Origin: Bacteroidota bacterium
Lineage (GTDB): Bacteria; Bacteroidota; Bacteroidia; Sphingobacteriales; Sphingobacteriaceae
Direction: 5' to 3'
Assembly (NCBI GenBank): GCA_023427985.1
Contig: JAEYZM010000032.1
Location: 1 to 64,000, forward strand
Length of the DNA: 64,000 nucleotides
Of the stretch, positions 41,757 through 51,586 are shown piece after piece. A model generated the notes under the pieces. That model made no database searches. It had not been told where the DNA came from and saw only the letters and a program-made list of their open reading frames with translations. Numbering within the stretch: the stretch's first letter is position 1; every line of letters begins with the position of its first letter. The translations under genes and the position numbers were made by a program.

Positions 41757-42494
41757 ATGTTAGAGTTAAGAGCAGAACATTTAATAAAAACATATAAAAA
41801 AAGAACCGTTGTAAACGATGTATCTTTCTATGTACGTCAGGGTGAGATTGTGGGACTCCTTGGTCCAAATGGTGCAGGTAAAACAACTTCTTTTTATATG
41901 ATTGTTGGATTGATAAAACCGAATCAAGGAAACATCTATTTAAACGATCAAGACATCACCTATGAGCCCATGTATAAACGTGCTCAAAAAGGGATTGGAT
42001 ATTTAGCGCAAGAAGCATCGGTATTTCGAAAGTTGAGTGTAGAGGAAAATATTTTGGCGATTTTGCAGATGACCGATTTAAAACCGAAAGAGCAGAAAGA
42101 AAAATTAGAGGAGCTAATTGATGAATTTAGCTTAGGGAAAGTTCGTAAAAATCGTGGCGATTTATTGTCGGGTGGTGAAAGAAGAAGAACTGAAATTGCT
42201 CGAGCATTAGCGGCTAATCCTAATTTCATTTTACTCGATGAACCTTTTGCAGGTGTTGATCCAATTGCGGTAGAAGAGATACAGAGCATTGTATCAAAAT
42301 TGAAAAATAAAAATATTGGAATATTAATTACCGACCATAACGTACAGGAAACTTTATCGATTACAGATAGAGCATATTTATTATTCGAAGGTTCAATTTT
42401 AAAATCTGGTTCGGCAGAGGAGCTAGCTGAAGATGAGCAAGTACGACGTGTATATTTAGGTAAGAACTTTGTTTTACGTCAAAAAACTTTTTAA
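41757..42494 (+). CDS. lptB: LPS export ABC transporter ATP-binding protein
   Basis: 245 residues: Walker A LLGPNGAGKTTSFYMI, signature LLSGGERRRTEIARALA, Walker B FILLDEPFAGVDPIAV and the switch His in LITDHNVQETL. The last two are characteristic of LptB, the ATPase that with LptFG drives lipopolysaccharide export. The stop codon shares a base with the GH3 start. Confidence 0.93.
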   Translation: MLELRAEHLIKTYKKRTVVNDVSFYVRQGEIVGLLGPNGAGKTTSFYMIVGLIKPNQGNIYLNDQDITYEPMYKRAQKGIGYLAQEASVFRKLSVEENILAILQMTDLKPKEQKEKLEELIDEFSLGKVRKNRGDLLSGGERRRTEIARALAANPNFILLDEPFAGVDPIAVEEIQSIVSKLKNKNIGILITDHNVQETLSITDRAYLLFEGSILKSGSAEELAEDEQVRRVYLGKNFVLRQKTF

Positions 42495-44005
42495 TGGAAT
42501 TCATCAACTCTATATTATCTTGGATCATGAAAAAAAGAATTCATCAAATTGAATTCTTCATGAAATATCCCAATGAAGTACAAGAGGAATGGTTACATAC
42601 CTTAATTCACAATGCAAAAAATACCGAATGGGGTAAAACCTATGATTTCAAAAGCATACAGAGTGTGGAAGAATTTAAACGCAGAGTTCCCATTCAAAAT
42701 TACGATACCTTAAAACCGTTTATAGAACGCATGCTTAAAGGAGAGCAAAACGTTTTATGGCCATCAGAAATAAAATGGTTTGCTAAATCATCGGGAACTA
42801 CTAGCGATAAAAGTAAATTCATTCCAGTGAGTACAGAATCACTCGAAGAATGTCATTACAAAGGTGGTAAAGACTTGCTTTCCATCTATTGCCACAACAG
42901 ACCCGAGACAAAAATTTTTACAGGCAAATGTTTGGTTCTTGGCGGAAGTCATCAGATAAATCATTTAAACGAAGAATCGCAATACGGCGATTTGTCGGCC
43001 GTACTAATTAAGAATTTACCCATTTGGGCCGAGTTCCATCGAACTCCTGAATTGTCCATTGCATTGATGGATAATTGGGAAGATAAAATTGAGAAGATGG
43101 CACATTCTACAATACCTGTGAATGTTACCAATATCTCTGGAGTACCTACCTGGACAGTTATATTAGCCAAACGAGTTTTAGAAATTACTGGTAAAAATAA
43201 TTTATTGGAAGTATGGCCAAACTTGGAATTGTATTTCCACGGCGCTGTAAATTTTGCACCTTACCGAGAGCAGTTCAAAAAATTAATCCCTAGTGAGGAG
43301 ATGTATTATCTCGAAACCTATAATGCATCAGAAGGTTTCTTTGGGATACAAGATCAAATCAACTCGACCGAAATGTTGTTGATGCTCGACTACGGAATTT
43401 ATTATGAATTTATTCCGATGGAGGAACTCGACAAAGAATTCCCTAAATCATTAACGCTTGCAGAAGTAGAGTTGAATAAAAACTATGCGCTTGTAATTAG
43501 TACAAATGCTGGCTTATGGCGCTATATGATTGGCGATACAATAAAATTCACATCATTAAATCCATACCGAATTCAAATCACTGGTAGAACAAAACATTTC
43601 ATCAATGCATTTGGCGAAGAACTTATTATCGATAATGCTGAAAATGCATTGGTAGTTGCTTGTAAGGAAACAGATGCTATTATTAAAGATTATACTGCAG
43701 GTCCAATTTATTTTGGCGATGGTGTATCTGGAGGACATGAATGGATAATAGAATTTGAAAAAATACCGAAAGATGTTACGCTTTTCAAAAAATTACTCGA
43801 CGATAATTTAAAAAAGTTAAACTCCGATTATGAAGCAAAACGTAAGGGCGACATGGCATTGAAATTCCCAACGATACATATAGCGGAAAGCAATACTTTT
43901 TACAATTGGATGAAGAGTAGAGGAAAATTGGGAGGACAACATAAGGTACCACGCCTTGCTAACGATCGCAAATATTTAGAAGAATTACTACCCTTACTCG
44001 TATAA
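42494..44005 (+). CDS. GH3-family acyl-adenylate-forming protein
   Basis: 503 residues, the usual length of the GH3 family. WFAKSSGTTSDKSKFIPVST is the ATP/phosphate loop, with LETYNASEGFFGIQ and the later TGRTKHFINAFGEEL typical of the superfamily. In plants GH3 proteins conjugate amino acids to acyl hormones; in Bacteroidota the substrate is unknown. Directly coupled to lptB. Confidence 0.9.
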   Translation: MEFINSILSWIMKKRIHQIEFFMKYPNEVQEEWLHTLIHNAKNTEWGKTYDFKSIQSVEEFKRRVPIQNYDTLKPFIERMLKGEQNVLWPSEIKWFAKSSGTTSDKSKFIPVSTESLEECHYKGGKDLLSIYCHNRPETKIFTGKCLVLGGSHQINHLNEESQYGDLSAVLIKNLPIWAEFHRTPELSIALMDNWEDKIEKMAHSTIPVNVTNISGVPTWTVILAKRVLEITGKNNLLEVWPNLELYFHGAVNFAPYREQFKKLIPSEEMYYLETYNASEGFFGIQDQINSTEMLLMLDYGIYYEFIPMEELDKEFPKSLTLAEVELNKNYALVISTNAGLWRYMIGDTIKFTSLNPYRIQITGRTKHFINAFGEELIIDNAENALVVACKETDAIIKDYTAGPIYFGDGVSGGHEWIIEFEKIPKDVTLFKKLLDDNLKKLNSDYEAKRKGDMALKFPTIHIAESNTFYNWMKSRGKLGGQHKVPRLANDRKYLEELLPLLV

Positions 44006-44019
44006 ACTTTTAAAAAAAA

Positions 44020-44664
44020 TTAACGCATTTTCTTACTCATAGCATTACTACCATAAATCGTGAAAGTTAATCCAGCTACGGTTTGTATAGTATTTAAATT
44101 AACGAAGGGAGAAACACCTACACCAAAATCATACACAGGTTTAAAGAAAAATTCGGTTTGAATTTGCAACCCAACCCCAATCGAATATTTACCAGACAAT
44201 GTTTTAACTGTATCAGTTGGATAATAATTTGTAAAGAGCACATTAGGTACAGCATACGTTACCCATTTGAAATATTGCGCTTCTTTGCGATAGAGTGCTC
44301 TACCAAACTTTATGCTATTCAAATAAACAAATGGTCCACCCGACAATAAATAATTTTGATAATGTGCCTGATAGCCTAAAAGCCATTGTCGATCTAATTT
44401 ATCAAAATAATGAAAGTCGACACTTAAATTTGCATTATTAATTCCATCAAACTGAGGATAAAAACTTGGACCAAAGCCAAAGCTTAGGTAATTATTTCTC
44501 TCTTTAAATTTATAATCGCCAATATAGTATTCAAGAAATTCTTTTTTAGGTTTTTGCTTTACAGTGCTGGTATCTTTACTTGCAACAGATACCTTTGGGT
44601 ATCGTTGAGCGAAGACCGTTCCTAGGCTAAAAAATAAAAATATGAATACTAAAGTTTTACGCAT
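44020..44664 (-). CDS. Secreted beta-barrel protein of unknown function
   Basis: 214 residues; signal peptide MRKTLVFIFLFFSLGTVFAQ. The mature part alternates polar and hydrophobic residues and is rich in aromatic residues (NNYLSFGFGPSFYPQFDG, NLSVDFHYFDKLDRQWLL, GYQAHYQNYLLSGGPFVY), consistent with an outer-membrane barrel. It overlaps the end of the TerC gene by 8 bp. It is not obviously PorT. Confidence 0.7.
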   Translation of the reverse strand: MRKTLVFIFLFFSLGTVFAQRYPKVSVASKDTSTVKQKPKKEFLEYYIGDYKFKERNNYLSFGFGPSFYPQFDGINNANLSVDFHYFDKLDRQWLLGYQAHYQNYLLSGGPFVYLNSIKFGRALYRKEAQYFKWVTYAVPNVLFTNYYPTDTVKTLSGKYSIGVGLQIQTEFFFKPVYDFGVGVSPFVNLNTIQTVAGLTFTIYGSNAMSKKMR

Positions 44665-45709
44665 GTTTTAATTCTTTTTTAGGAAATACTAAAGAAGCTA
44701 CGACACTTAAACTTAAAATTAAAACAATTATTATCAATGAATGCACGGTTTCAAAACCGATTGCTTTCAACCAATCGTGAGCAAGCATTTTAATACCAAT
44801 AAAGGTTAACAAAAACGCGAGTCCAACTTTTAAATAATGGAATTGGTGTATGATGTTTACCAACAAAAAGAACATTGACCTTAATCCTAGGATTGCAAAA
44901 ATATTAGAAAAGAAAACGATGTATGGATCTTTAGTCACGGAAAAAATTGCCGGGATTGAATCTACTGCAAAGATCAAATCGGTAAATTCAATTACAATTA
45001 AAACAATGAATAATGGTGTGATGTAATTTTTCTTTCCTTTTCTGATGAAGAAATTCTTCCCTACATATTTAGGAAACACATTGAAAAACTTTGAGGAGAA
45101 TTTTACTACAGGATGATTTTCTGGTTCAATTTTTTCATCTTGATTTCTTTTTACGTACATCATGATACCTGTATAAATTAAAAAGGCACCAAAAATATAA
45201 AGTATCCATTCAAATTCTCGAATTAAGGTAGCTCCTAAGAAAATGAAAAGGAAACGCATTAGGATTGCGCCTATGATTCCCCAAAACAATACTCTATGAT
45301 AATATCGTTCGCGTACACCAAATGCACTAAAGATTAAAACAATTACAAAAATATTATCTACCGATAAAGCATATTCGATTAAATAACCTGTAATGAATTC
45401 CAATGCTAAATTACTTTTGTAGATTTCAAGACTCGCAGCAAAATCGCCCGGAATTAAAGAGATGTTATGCTTATGTACATCTGTTAAATATGCAAGTTTC
45501 TCAAAGTCGGCAACCCCATGAATTAATTCACCATGTGTATTAATGAGCACATAAAATCCAAGCGCCATACATATCCATATCAAACTCATCACCAATGCTT
45601 CTTTGTATTTGATAATGTGATCGCGTTTGTTAAACACTCCTAAATCGAAGGCTAACATTAAGAAAATAAAGATTGCAAATCCTGCAAAAAAAATCGTTTC
45701 GTTTGACAT
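44657..45709 (-). CDS. TerC/Alx-family membrane protein
   Basis: 350 residues with about nine membrane helices. The acidic motif EYALSVDNIFVIVLIFSA, MRFLFIFLGATLIREFEWIL, and EFTDLIFAVDSIPAIFS are hallmarks of TerC/Alx proteins, which are linked to manganese export and alkaline or tellurite stress. Start directly follows the polyprenyl synthase gene by 1 bp. Confidence 0.93.
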   Translation of the reverse strand: MSNETIFFAGFAIFIFLMLAFDLGVFNKRDHIIKYKEALVMSLIWICMALGFYVLINTHGELIHGVADFEKLAYLTDVHKHNISLIPGDFAASLEIYKSNLALEFITGYLIEYALSVDNIFVIVLIFSAFGVRERYYHRVLFWGIIGAILMRFLFIFLGATLIREFEWILYIFGAFLIYTGIMMYVKRNQDEKIEPENHPVVKFSSKFFNVFPKYVGKNFFIRKGKKNYITPLFIVLIVIEFTDLIFAVDSIPAIFSVTKDPYIVFFSNIFAILGLRSMFFLLVNIIHQFHYLKVGLAFLLTFIGIKMLAHDWLKAIGFETVHSLIIIVLILSLSVVASLVFPKKELKHA

Positions 45710-45710
45710 G

Positions 45711-46682
45711 TTATTTTTTTCTTTCAGTGGTGAACTTCACCAAATCTATTAATGAGTTTTTAGTTTCTGATTCGGGGAATGAGTTCAATAATTCAAAAGC
45801 TTTGGATTGAAAATCAAACATCTTTTGCTCAGCATAATCGAGTCCGCCCGTTGTTCTTACAAATTCAATGACCTTATCTACACTTGCAATATCTTCGTTG
45901 TAATATTTTACTAATTTTATTATTTCTGATTTCGTTTTCTTATCGGTATTGTTCAAAGAATAAATCAGAGGCAATGTAATTTTCTTTTCTTTTATGTCGA
46001 TGCCTTTCGGTTTTCCAATATCATCATATCCAAAATCCAATAAGTCGTCTTTGATTTGAAAGGCCATACCTATGTGTTCACCAAATTGTTTCATGAGTGC
46101 TACTACATCGGCATTCGCACCAGCTGAAGCTGCACCGCATGCACAACAAGATGCAATGAGGGAAGCTGTTTTCTGTCGAATAATTTCGTAATAGACTTCT
46201 TCCACAATATCGAGCTTGCGCACTTTTTCAATTTGTAAAAGTTCACCTTCACTCATTTGTTGAACAGCATCGGACACGATTTTCAACAATGCTAATTCAT
46301 CGTGTTCCACAGAAAGGAGTAAACCTTTTGCTAAAAGAAAATCGCCGACTAATACTGCAATTTTATTTTTCCAAACGGCGTTGATCGATAAAAATCCTCT
46401 ACGCTCGTAGGCATCGTCCACCACATCATCGTGCACTAAGGTAGCAGTATGCAAAAGCTCTACTAATGCAGCACCTCTGTAGGTCGACTCAGTAATACCA
46501 CCACATATTTTTGCAGAAAAAAACACAAACATCGGACGCATTTGCTTGCCCTTACGTTTGTATATATAGTGGGTTACCCGATCGAGCAATGGCACTTTAC
46601 TTTGCATTGAAGATTTAAATTTATCTTCAAAAGCATCGAGCTCATTGGCAATAGGTATACGAATTTTATCTAAGTCTAACAT
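45711..46682 (-). CDS. Trans-isoprenyl diphosphate synthase
   Basis: 323 residues from the ATG at 46682; an upstream in-frame ATG at 46724 adds a hydrophobic stretch unlike the family. First Asp-rich motif LVHDDVVDDAYERRG and second FQIKDDLLDFGYDDIGKP, plus GKQMRPMFVFFSAKICGG. It extends allylic diphosphates with isopentenyl diphosphate; chain length (octaprenyl or heptaprenyl for menaquinone is likely) cannot be fixed by eye. Confidence 0.92.
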   Translation of the reverse strand: MLDLDKIRIPIANELDAFEDKFKSSMQSKVPLLDRVTHYIYKRKGKQMRPMFVFFSAKICGGITESTYRGAALVELLHTATLVHDDVVDDAYERRGFLSINAVWKNKIAVLVGDFLLAKGLLLSVEHDELALLKIVSDAVQQMSEGELLQIEKVRKLDIVEEVYYEIIRQKTASLIASCCACGAASAGANADVVALMKQFGEHIGMAFQIKDDLLDFGYDDIGKPKGIDIKEKKITLPLIYSLNNTDKKTKSEIIKLVKYYNEDIASVDKVIEFVRTTGGLDYAEQKMFDFQSKAFELLNSFPESETKNSLIDLVKFTTERKK

Positions 46683-46718
46683 GAAAATTTGTGGATGCAA
46701 AATAATAAAAAATAGTAA

Positions 46719-46739
46719 AGCCACCTAAAATTGGTGGCT
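46719..46739 (-). terminator. Probable terminator after ilvE
   Basis: On the minus strand AGCCACC, 7-nt loop, GGTGGCT, then TTTACTATTTTTT. Lies between ilvE (ends 46753) and the polyprenyl synthase start. Confidence 0.55.
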
Positions 46740-46752
46740 CTACCCTATTATC

Positions 46753-47817
46753 TTAAACGATTGAATTCCAATGATGTTCATCGGGTTCCTTACCCGTTCT
46801 AATATTCATGAGTTTTTCTTTCACGCGCAACATGAACGATTGTTCCGATGCTGCTGGTAAATGATAATCTTTTCCTTCTATATTGATGAGTTCAATTGGT
46901 GCTACTACAGCTGCAGTTCCTGCACCAAATGCTTCTTTCACTCGACCATCTTTAAATAAATCTTCTAATTCCTTCACACTCACTTTACGTTCTGTATGTT
47001 TCATACCTAATGAATCGGCAAGTGTTAAAATAGAATCTCTGGTTACACCGTCTAAAATTGAATCCGAAGTTGCTGGTGTTACCAATTCATTATCGAATAC
47101 AAACATCACGTTCATTGTTCCCGATTCTTCGATGTATTTGTGTTCTGTACCATCGGTCCAAATCACTTGATCAAATCCTTGCTCTTTCGCTAGTTTCGAT
47201 GGATAAAACGAAGCTCCATAATTTCCTGCACATTTCGCAAAACCAGTACCTCCTTTATTTGCACGCACGAAATGCGTCTCCACTTTTAATTTCAAAGGTT
47301 TGCCGTAGTACGGACCAACTGGACCACCAAAAATAATGAACTTATATTCTTCTGCAATCTTCACTCCAAATCGAGCTTCAGATGCAAAAACAAATGGTCT
47401 CAAATACAAAGAATGACCATCGCCATGTGGCACCCAATTAGCATCTACTTCCACAAATTTCATTATTGCATCTTTGAACAATTCGAATGGAACCGCAGGC
47501 ATACACATACGATCCAATGATTTATTCAATCGAGCATGATGTTTCTCTATTCTAAAAATTGAAATGTTACCATCCTTCATACGGAAAGCTTTCATTCCTT
47601 CGAATATGCTTTGACCATAATGCAATGCAAGCGTCGCTGGATTTAACATTAAGTCGGCATAAGGAATGACTCTTGGATTATGCCAATCACCGTCGTAATA
47701 GTCGGCAATGAACATATGATCGGTAATTACGGCACCAAATTCGTTCGTCTCAATAAGTTCTTTATTGAATCGAGAATTTTGTGCTTTTTGTACCAAAATC
47801 TCTGTTGTATTTATCAT
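46753..47817 (-). CDS. ilvE: Branched-chain amino acid aminotransferase
   Basis: 354 residues from the ATG at 47817 (in-frame alternative 47841). Class IV PLP enzyme: HYGQSIFEGMKAFR, RIEKHHARLNKSLDRMCMPA, GFAKCAGNYGASFYPSKLA with the PLP lysine, and YIEESGTMNVMFVF. It interconverts Leu, Ile and Val with their 2-oxo acids. The type II length (about 350) fits Bacteroidota. Confidence 0.95.
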   Translation of the reverse strand: MINTTEILVQKAQNSRFNKELIETNEFGAVITDHMFIADYYDGDWHNPRVIPYADLMLNPATLALHYGQSIFEGMKAFRMKDGNISIFRIEKHHARLNKSLDRMCMPAVPFELFKDAIMKFVEVDANWVPHGDGHSLYLRPFVFASEARFGVKIAEEYKFIIFGGPVGPYYGKPLKLKVETHFVRANKGGTGFAKCAGNYGASFYPSKLAKEQGFDQVIWTDGTEHKYIEESGTMNVMFVFDNELVTPATSDSILDGVTRDSILTLADSLGMKHTERKVSVKELEDLFKDGRVKEAFGAGTAAVVAPIELINIEGKDYHLPAASEQSFMLRVKEKLMNIRTGKEPDEHHWNSIV

Positions 47818-47906
47818 TGTTTGTAGTATAACTTGGGGCAAATTTGCGAAAAAATGCTGGATTTTTATGCTTTTTATTGCATATAAAGTAAAAACATCTT
47901 AAAAGA

Positions 47907-48929
47907 TTATTCGCTTAACTCTCCCCTTAAATTCCTGCTTAACAGCTGCTTGACTACCGATTTATCTTCAAAATTGCCCAATAAAAACATCAATTTCGTA
48001 ACGGCAGCTTCGTAGCTCATATCGCTCCCAGATATAACGCCCAATTTCTGCAAATGTTTGCTGGTCTCGTACCTCCCAATCTCCACTTTCCCCCCAACAC
48101 ACTGGGATATATCCAGCAGTATTTTATCCGATTTGCTGGCATGTTCTAGTAATTCTACAAACCAAGCATCGGTACAAGTATTTCCAGTACCAAATCCTTC
48201 AATAATGATCGCATCGATATTCTCTGCTTCAAGCACTGCTTTGACAAATTCTTTTGAAATACCGGGGAAGATTTTCAACGTAGCAATTTTATTGCTCAAT
48301 CGTTTATGGAATTTAGTTTTGGCTTGTTCATCACTATCCAAAATGCCATCAAAATTATAACTTAACTTCACACCTGCTTCAGCTAATGCTGGATAATTGT
48401 AAGATTCAAATGCTTCAAATTTATCGGCATGAATTTTTTTCGATCTATTGCCTCGGTACAATTTATAATCAAAGTAAATGCATACTTCTGGGATACAAGA
48501 TTTATTATTATTTTTTCTCGATGCAGCGATTTCAATTGCTGTAATTAAATTCTCTTTAGCATCTGTTCGGATTTCTCCAATAGGCAATTGTGATCCTGTT
48601 AAGACCACGCATTTTTGCAAATCTTCAATCATGAAACTCAAGGCCGACGCGGTATAGGCCATGGTATCGGATCCATGTAAAATCACAAAGCCATCGTATT
48701 GCTCATAATTGCTTTCAATCATTTCCAACAACTGTATCCATATCTCCGGATTCATATTCGATGAATCTAAAATTGGATCGAAAGAAATCACATCAATCTG
48801 ATGCTCCATTCGGTTTAACTCAGGAACGTTTCTTGTAATATTGGTGAAATCAAATGGCACGAGCGAACCATTTTCATTCTGAACCATACCAATTGTTCCA
48901 CCAGTATAGATGATTAATAATTTACTCAT
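47907..48929 (-). CDS. Type I L-asparaginase
   Basis: 340 residues from the ATG at 48929. LIIYTGGTIGM holds the first catalytic Thr, and FVILHGSDTMAYTASALSFM the second Thr-Asp (GSDT) with Lys further on. This is the cytoplasmic type I form. A TTG (48941) upstream would overlap tatD by 11 bp but the ATG is better placed; it begins 2 bp after the tatD stop. Confidence 0.92.
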   Translation of the reverse strand: MSKLLIIYTGGTIGMVQNENGSLVPFDFTNITRNVPELNRMEHQIDVISFDPILDSSNMNPEIWIQLLEMIESNYEQYDGFVILHGSDTMAYTASALSFMIEDLQKCVVLTGSQLPIGEIRTDAKENLITAIEIAASRKNNNKSCIPEVCIYFDYKLYRGNRSKKIHADKFEAFESYNYPALAEAGVKLSYNFDGILDSDEQAKTKFHKRLSNKIATLKIFPGISKEFVKAVLEAENIDAIIIEGFGTGNTCTDAWFVELLEHASKSDKILLDISQCVGGKVEIGRYETSKHLQKLGVISGSDMSYEAAVTKLMFLLGNFEDKSVVKQLLSRNLRGELSE

Positions 48930-48930
48930 T

Positions 48931-49698
48931 TTATTTGCCAAATAATTTTCTTGAATTCTCTGTTGTAATCTCTGCCAAATCTTCTAATGAAATTCCTTTA
49001 ACTTCCGCTAGTTTTTGCGCTACATACATTAAGTAAGAACTCTCATTGGGCTTACCTCTATGCGGCACAGGTGTAAGGTATGGAGAATCGGTCTCTAAAA
49101 CCAAATGATTTATGTCGATGTGTTGCATTACTTCCGGAAGTCCTGCATTCTTATACGTTAATACACCTCCTATTCCCAAATAAAACCCTAGAGCAATCGC
49201 TTGATCTGCCTGCTCTTTGCTGCCTGTAAAACAATGAAAAACACCTTTTAATTTTTCGTCTTTTTCTTCTTTTAATATTTCAATGATATGATGAAAGGAA
49301 TCTCTGCTGTGAATCACTATGGGCAAGTCCATTTCTTTAGCCCAGTTAATTTGTTCTTTGAATGCTAACTTTTGAATTTCTAAGGTCGATTTATCCCAAT
49401 ACAAATCGATACCAATTTCCCCAATAGCTACCACTCTTGGATCTTGCGCATGTTCTTTAATGTTACGCAACACATCGACATAATCTTCTTTCACAGAGCA
49501 TGGATGCAAGCCCATCATTGGGAAGCACGAATCGGGGTACATTTCGGTTAAGCTAAACACATCGGCAATAGAATTAATGTCGATGTTGGGAAGGAAGAAA
49601 CGATTCACGCGTTGTTCTTTTGCGCGCTGCATCATTGCTGGAATTTGATCTCGTAGCTCTGATAAATAAATATGTGTATGTGTATCGGTTAAAATCAT
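48931..49698 (-). CDS. tatD: TatD-family metal-dependent deoxyribonuclease
   Basis: 255 residues from the ATG at 49698. Metal ligands are visible in MILTDTHTHIYL, VAIGEIGIDLYWD, PIVIHSRDSFHHII, GVFHCFTGSKEQA and LETDSPYLTPVPHRGKPNES. TatD proteins are 3'-5' exonucleases of the amidohydrolase fold. A terminator directly precedes the start. Confidence 0.95.
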   Translation of the reverse strand: MILTDTHTHIYLSELRDQIPAMMQRAKEQRVNRFFLPNIDINSIADVFSLTEMYPDSCFPMMGLHPCSVKEDYVDVLRNIKEHAQDPRVVAIGEIGIDLYWDKSTLEIQKLAFKEQINWAKEMDLPIVIHSRDSFHHIIEILKEEKDEKLKGVFHCFTGSKEQADQAIALGFYLGIGGVLTYKNAGLPEVMQHIDINHLVLETDSPYLTPVPHRGKPNESSYLMYVAQKLAEVKGISLEDLAEITTENSRKLFGK

Positions 49699-49701
49699 AA
49701 C

Positions 49702-49732
49702 AAAAAAAAAGTTGAGTACAAAAGTACTCAAC
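49702..49732 (-). terminator. Terminator after the FKBP pair, abutting tatD start
   Basis: On the minus strand GTTGAGTAC, TTTT loop, GTACTCAAC (49732-49711), then nine T residues (49710-49702) and, 3 bp on, the tatD ATG. Confidence 0.85.
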
Positions 49733-49756
49733 TCCTTTATGATTTTTAGAATTAAA

Positions 49757-50614
49757 TTACTTTACTTCTACTAATTCTACTTCAAAAGTTAATGGGCTAA
49801 ATGGAGGTATTGCATTACCTGCACCTCTAGCACCGTAACCTAAGTTCGATGGAATAATTAATAAAGCTTTGCCACCTACTTTTAATAGAGCTATGCCTTC
49901 ATCCCAACCTCTTATTACCATACCTTGTCCTAATACAAACTCTAATGGATCGTTCCTGTCGTACGACGAATCGAATTTGGTTCCATTCAACAAGCGACCT
50001 GTATAATGTACACGAACTGTCTTACCAGCTTGAGCTTGATCGCCCTTGCCTTCTTGTGTCATCACATATTTCAAACCACTAGCTGTTGTTTGAACATTCA
50101 GCTTATTATCGCTGATGTATTTTTCTATATCTATACTTTCTTGCATCTCTTTTTCTTTTTGAATTTTTAATTCCTCTTTTCTAAGCTCCGCTTCTGGAGT
50201 TGCTTTTAACACCTTTACCGTAAATTTCAAATCAGAACCTTTGGCTATAAATGCAGGCATCTCCATCATAAATGTTTTTGCGAATAGTGAATCTGCATTG
50301 ATTAAAAATCCAGTGCTATCGCCTACATTCATCAATACTAATCCAGCCATTAAATCGCCTTTAAATTGAGGTGCAGTTACTTTTAATTGCAAAGGTCCGC
50401 CCATTTTCCAGCTATCAAACAATAAGGAATCTTTAGAATTCGAATATTTTAATTGCAATGAAAGTATGTCGTCCAATTTAACTTTTCCCGATTTTGTTTT
50501 TGAATATTCAATATACCTTACACCTGATTTATCGGTTTTGTATTTCGATTTTTGTGCGTATGCCGACTGAATGCAAAAAGCAATTACAGCGAGTGTTAAA
50601 ATTTTCTTTATCAT
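49757..50614 (-). CDS. FKBP-type peptidyl-prolyl isomerase, two-domain, secreted
   Basis: 285 residues; signal peptide MIKKILTLAVIAFCIQSAYA. A diverged N-terminal FKBP-like domain (about 30-145: LSLQLKYSNSKDSLLFDSWK) is followed by a charged linker and a canonical C-terminal FKBP domain (VRVHYTGRLLNGTKFDSSYD, GMVIRGWDEGIALLKVGGKA, IIPSNLGYGARGAGNAIPPF). Its start overlaps the stop of its paralogue at 50614. Confidence 0.93.
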   Translation of the reverse strand: MIKKILTLAVIAFCIQSAYAQKSKYKTDKSGVRYIEYSKTKSGKVKLDDILSLQLKYSNSKDSLLFDSWKMGGPLQLKVTAPQFKGDLMAGLVLMNVGDSTGFLINADSLFAKTFMMEMPAFIAKGSDLKFTVKVLKATPEAELRKEELKIQKEKEMQESIDIEKYISDNKLNVQTTASGLKYVMTQEGKGDQAQAGKTVRVHYTGRLLNGTKFDSSYDRNDPLEFVLGQGMVIRGWDEGIALLKVGGKALLIIPSNLGYGARGAGNAIPPFSPLTFEVELVEVK

Positions 50615-51474
50615 TATTTAGCTCTTTTGATGTTTACTAATTCTACATCAAAAATCAATGTAGAGAAAGCAGGAATTACTCCATTACCAACTTCGTTAGG
50701 TCCATATCCCAATGCCGATGGTAGAATTAATGTTGCTTTTGATCCTTTTCCTAACGTCATAAATGCTTCGTCCCAACCTTTAATAACCATACCTTTTCCA
50801 ACTGGGAATTCAATAGGTTTACCTGCATCTAATGAGGAATCGAATTTATTTCCATTTAATAATTTACCTGTATAATGCACTACTACTGTATCGCCCTCTT
50901 GTGCTTTCTCTGCAGAACCTGCTTTATTTACAACATACATCAATCCTGTCGATGTTTTAGTAGGATTCAATTTATTATCGCTAATATATTTCTCGATGTT
51001 CACATTCTCAACAGCAGATTGCTTTTCAGTTAATTCTTGTTGTTCTTTTTCCATCTGCTCTTTCGTTTGAACTTTGTCAATCTTAATATCAAATATTAAA
51101 TAACTTCCTGCTCTGATGAATGCCGGACGTGGAAATTGAAAAGTTTTTTCAAATAAAGAATCGGCATTGATCAAGAATGTTGCCGAATCGCCTTCCGATA
51201 ATAACATTAATCCATTCATTAAATCGCCTTTAAATGTTGGCTTGCTCGCCATCAATTTAATTGGCTGACCCATTTTATAGGTATCAAACAATACTGAATC
51301 CGAATCCGTTCTGTACACCATTTGTAAGGTTACAAAATCACCTTCTTTAATCAATTCCGTTTCATTATCAACATGAATTTGATATTGCAATCCTTCATCA
51401 GAAGTTTTAAAACCATCTGAACACGCTTGTAAAAACAATGCAGCTAAAGCCGCGCCTAAAAGTAGTTTTCTCAT
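50614..51474 (-). CDS. FKBP-type peptidyl-prolyl isomerase lipoprotein, two-domain
   Basis: 286 residues; lipobox MRKLLLGAALAALFLQAC (Cys 18). Same two-domain plan as the downstream gene: diverged N-terminal domain (TLQMVYRTDSDSVLFDTYKM), linker, canonical FKBP (VVVHYTGKLLNGNKFDSSLD, GMVIKGWDEAFMTLGKGSKA, ILPSALGYGPNEVGNGVIPA). A tandem duplicate, similar to gliding-associated FKBP lipoproteins (GldI-like) in some Bacteroidota. Confidence 0.92.
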   Translation of the reverse strand: MRKLLLGAALAALFLQACSDGFKTSDEGLQYQIHVDNETELIKEGDFVTLQMVYRTDSDSVLFDTYKMGQPIKLMASKPTFKGDLMNGLMLLSEGDSATFLINADSLFEKTFQFPRPAFIRAGSYLIFDIKIDKVQTKEQMEKEQQELTEKQSAVENVNIEKYISDNKLNPTKTSTGLMYVVNKAGSAEKAQEGDTVVVHYTGKLLNGNKFDSSLDAGKPIEFPVGKGMVIKGWDEAFMTLGKGSKATLILPSALGYGPNEVGNGVIPAFSTLIFDVELVNIKRAK

Positions 51475-51490
51475 TTATTATTTATTTTTT

Positions 51491-51521
51491 AGTATTTAAG
51501 TAGCTAGTAGCTAGTAGCTAG
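51491..51521. repeat. AGTATTT-GTAGCTAG intergenic repeat, copy 1
   Basis: AGTATTTAAGTAGCTAGTAG then CTAGTAGCTAG. It matches 53129-53159 at 28 of 31 positions. Short TAGCTAG units are repeated within it. Confidence 0.75.
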
Positions 51522-51586
51522 AAATGAGATTGTAAATCAATTTAGCACCAACCCGTTCTTAATTTTAAATTCTTAATTTATTATTT

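Noticed and set aside
51491..51521. Possible CRISPR-like repeat (TAGCTAG units)
   Set aside because: Units are 7-10 bp without spacers of regular length and no cas gene is nearby.
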